Below, piece after piece: positions 63,034 through 64,000 of a DNA stretch of 64,000 nucleotides; positions within the stretch are counted from its first letter, which is position 1; the number at the start of each line of letters is the position of its first letter. Under the pieces are notes generated by a model, which had not been told where the DNA came from, did not search any database, and saw only the letters and a list, made by a program, of their open reading frames with translations. Both the position numbers and the translations under genes were made by a program. Source of the stretch: Arcobacter sp. (GTDB lineage Bacteria > Campylobacterota > Campylobacteria > Campylobacterales > Arcobacteraceae); assembly GCA_020048055.1 (NCBI GenBank), contig JAIFNA010000001.1, positions 28,985 to 92,984 of the forward strand, given 5' to 3'.

Positions 63034-63406
63034 ATCTCCTAAACCTCCTATGTTTAAAGATTGATTTTTTTACACTCACTCCGTTTTCAATCACTTCAAC
63101 GACTTCTCTTTTTGTAGTTGCATACACTGGAATTAGCCCCAAATCTAAAGCAAAATTTACCATTGTAAAACTTGCACCAAAATCCCCTTGAACCAAAACT
63201 ATATCCCCATCATTTGCATTATTTTGTAAAAATTCTTTAAATGCTTTAGTGTCCAATCTTTCCAAATCAGCATCAAAATTGCTCCAAAGTTTTTGAAGTT
63301 CACTTGGCAAATACAAAAACTCATCCACACCAAACTCTTTTTTTCCATCTATTATCTGCTCATCACTTAGAGTATGTGAAAAAAGCAATATCATTTTTTT
63401 ACTCAT
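63026..63406 (-). CDS. csx20: Csx20, stand-alone CARF-type protein (predicted ring nuclease)
   Basis: A 126-residue protein with the Csx20 signature throughout: LLFSHTLSDEQIIDGKKEFG, EFLYLPSELQKLWSNFDADL, DGDIVLVQGDFGASFTMVNF, PVYATTKREVVE and IFKHRRFRRYE. This small CARF family is predicted to degrade cyclic oligoadenylate and so end the type III alarm. It is coupled to the zinc-ribbon gene by an 8-base overlap. Confidence 0.9.
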   Translation of the reverse strand: MSKKMILLFSHTLSDEQIIDGKKEFGVDEFLYLPSELQKLWSNFDADLERLDTKAFKEFLQNNANDGDIVLVQGDFGASFTMVNFALDLGLIPVYATTKREVVEVIENGVSVKKSIFKHRRFRRYE

Positions 63407-63524
63407 AAATTTCCCCTAAAACTACAATATCTTCACTTTGGCAATTTGGGCATTCACAAAAATCTGCTGTTAAGCTTTCCCAAGTATAGGTACAATCTAA
63501 ACATCTTAATTGATAATTTTTCAT
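63399..63524 (-). CDS. Small zinc-ribbon protein, 41 residues
   Basis: MKNYQLRCLDCTYTWESLTA then DFCECPNCQSEDIVVLG: two CxxC knuckles typical of a zinc ribbon (rubredoxin-like or FmdB-like). It shares 4 bases (ATGA) with the upstream membrane gene and 8 bases with csx20, so it is a genuine gene of the operon. It may tether or regulate one of its partners; function unknown. Confidence 0.75.
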   Translation of the reverse strand: MKNYQLRCLDCTYTWESLTADFCECPNCQSEDIVVLGEIYE

Positions 63525-63931
63525 CCTATTACCCCATTTTTCTTACAATTATAGATATACACAGCCACTCCACTAGCAAATAAAGCTCCACATGTTCCAA
63601 AAACTACTGTCAATCCATAGCTAAAATTTTCTATCCCAAATAAACTAACTAATAGGATAAAACCAAGTCCAGCTGACATAGTTGTGGTTGCATACATACT
63701 AGCCAACAAGCCACTTTTATTTAGACATGTTGCGAGTGGTGGTGTAGGTTTGATACGATAATATCCTCCAAAAGTTAACATCGAAAGTCCAAATAATATT
63801 ACCCCTAAAAGGATATTTGAATCTTTATCAATGATAAAAAAGTACACTGACAAAATGATAAGCCCGCTTGTACTGGCTTTAAAAAATAGCCATTTAAAAT
63901 ACTCTTTGGTTAAAAGTTCTTTGATTTTCAT
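63521..63931 (-). CDS. Unknown multi-span membrane protein at the head of the CRISPR operon
   Basis: 136 residues with about four transmembrane segments (SGLIILSVYFFII, ILLGVILFGLSMLTFGGYY, GLGFILLVSLFGI, GLTVVFGTCGALFASGVAVY). No recognised family. AGAGGAAATATG-type site upstream. It is the most upstream gene seen in the unit that leads into csx20, rhuM-fic and the cas genes; the promoter probably lies in 63932-64000. Confidence 0.6.
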   Translation of the reverse strand: MKIKELLTKEYFKWLFFKASTSGLIILSVYFFIIDKDSNILLGVILFGLSMLTFGGYYRIKPTPPLATCLNKSGLLASMYATTTMSAGLGFILLVSLFGIENFSYGLTVVFGTCGALFASGVAVYIYNCKKNGVIG

Positions 63932-64000
63932 ATTTCCTCTTTTTGTTTTATTTCAAGAATTATGATATATCTACTCGAAACCATTACTTCGCTATTTCTT

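Overview
The window is about 70 percent A+T. It carries a periplasmic nitrate reductase operon in the napA-G-H-B-F-L-D order that is characteristic of Campylobacterota (Epsilonproteobacteria), so I read it as chromosome from an Arcobacter/Sulfurospirillum/Sulfurimonas-like organism. No rRNA or tRNA gene was recognised. The DNA alternates between one well-kept metabolic island and large accessory stretches full of toxin-antitoxin modules, AAA ATPases, decayed genes and CRISPR loci.

Layout. 1-4362 is a CRISPR array of 68 repeat copies that runs off the left edge. It is followed by a ParE-type toxin-antitoxin pair, a truncated IS3-family transposase and a stranded CRISPR remnant (5559-5640). 5650-9164 holds gene remnants, an AAA ATPase and a HipA/HTH module. 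9298-27456 is the nitrate and molybdenum-cofactor island: mobB, a cytochrome c, a DUF2249/membrane protein/DUF59/MOSC operon, moeA, two Crp/Fnr regulators with an FmdE-like protein and a PilJ-type sensor, the nap operon, and moaA. Crp/Fnr-type palindromes sit at the class II (-41.5) position before several of these genes. 27457-34800 is mostly decayed or orphan genes (HugZ-like, transglutaminase and esterase pseudogenes, CsgG-like, TPR, AAA/DUF4143, a frameshifted SUMF1 protein). 35064-46608 holds a second HipA/HTH module with twin operators, an unrecognised divergent three-gene group, two more ATPases, surface and lipoprotein genes, a WYL regulator and RelBE.

46697-63931 is a complete type III-D CRISPR-Cas locus on the minus strand. 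Accessory genes lead (membrane protein, zinc ribbon, Csx20, second membrane protein, RhuM-Fic). They are followed by cas6, cas10 (GGDD intact, no HD domain), a small cas7, csx10, a double-RAMP cas7, a Csx19-like gene, a large insertion-bearing cas7 and a CARF-HEPN nuclease. A second transcription unit then carries a 46-residue protein, a NYN-like/zinc-finger protein, cas2, cas1, a Cas1-like fragment and a second cas2. An orphan nucleotidyltransferase follows, and then the 28-unit array. Nearly all genes overlap or nearly touch, so the locus looks translationally coupled. The intact GGDD motif, the CARF-HEPN protein and Csx20 together predict a cyclic-oligoadenylate signalling pathway with its own off switch.

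The most notable observations are: (1) three promoters with the same architecture, CGACA-5 bp-TGACM-11 bp-TA(T/C)AMT-like -10 box, placed before the CRISPR adaptation unit, an outer-membrane protein and a lipoprotein, next to a WYL regulator gene; (2) a III-D effector whose subunit layout resembles the lineage thought to precede Cas7-11; (3) RhuM-Fic, membrane and NYN/zinc-finger genes wired into the operon; (4) a 91-bp trailer with a terminator-like hairpin duplicated inside array 2; and (5) one Crp/Fnr box that serves two divergent promoters at ideal spacing.
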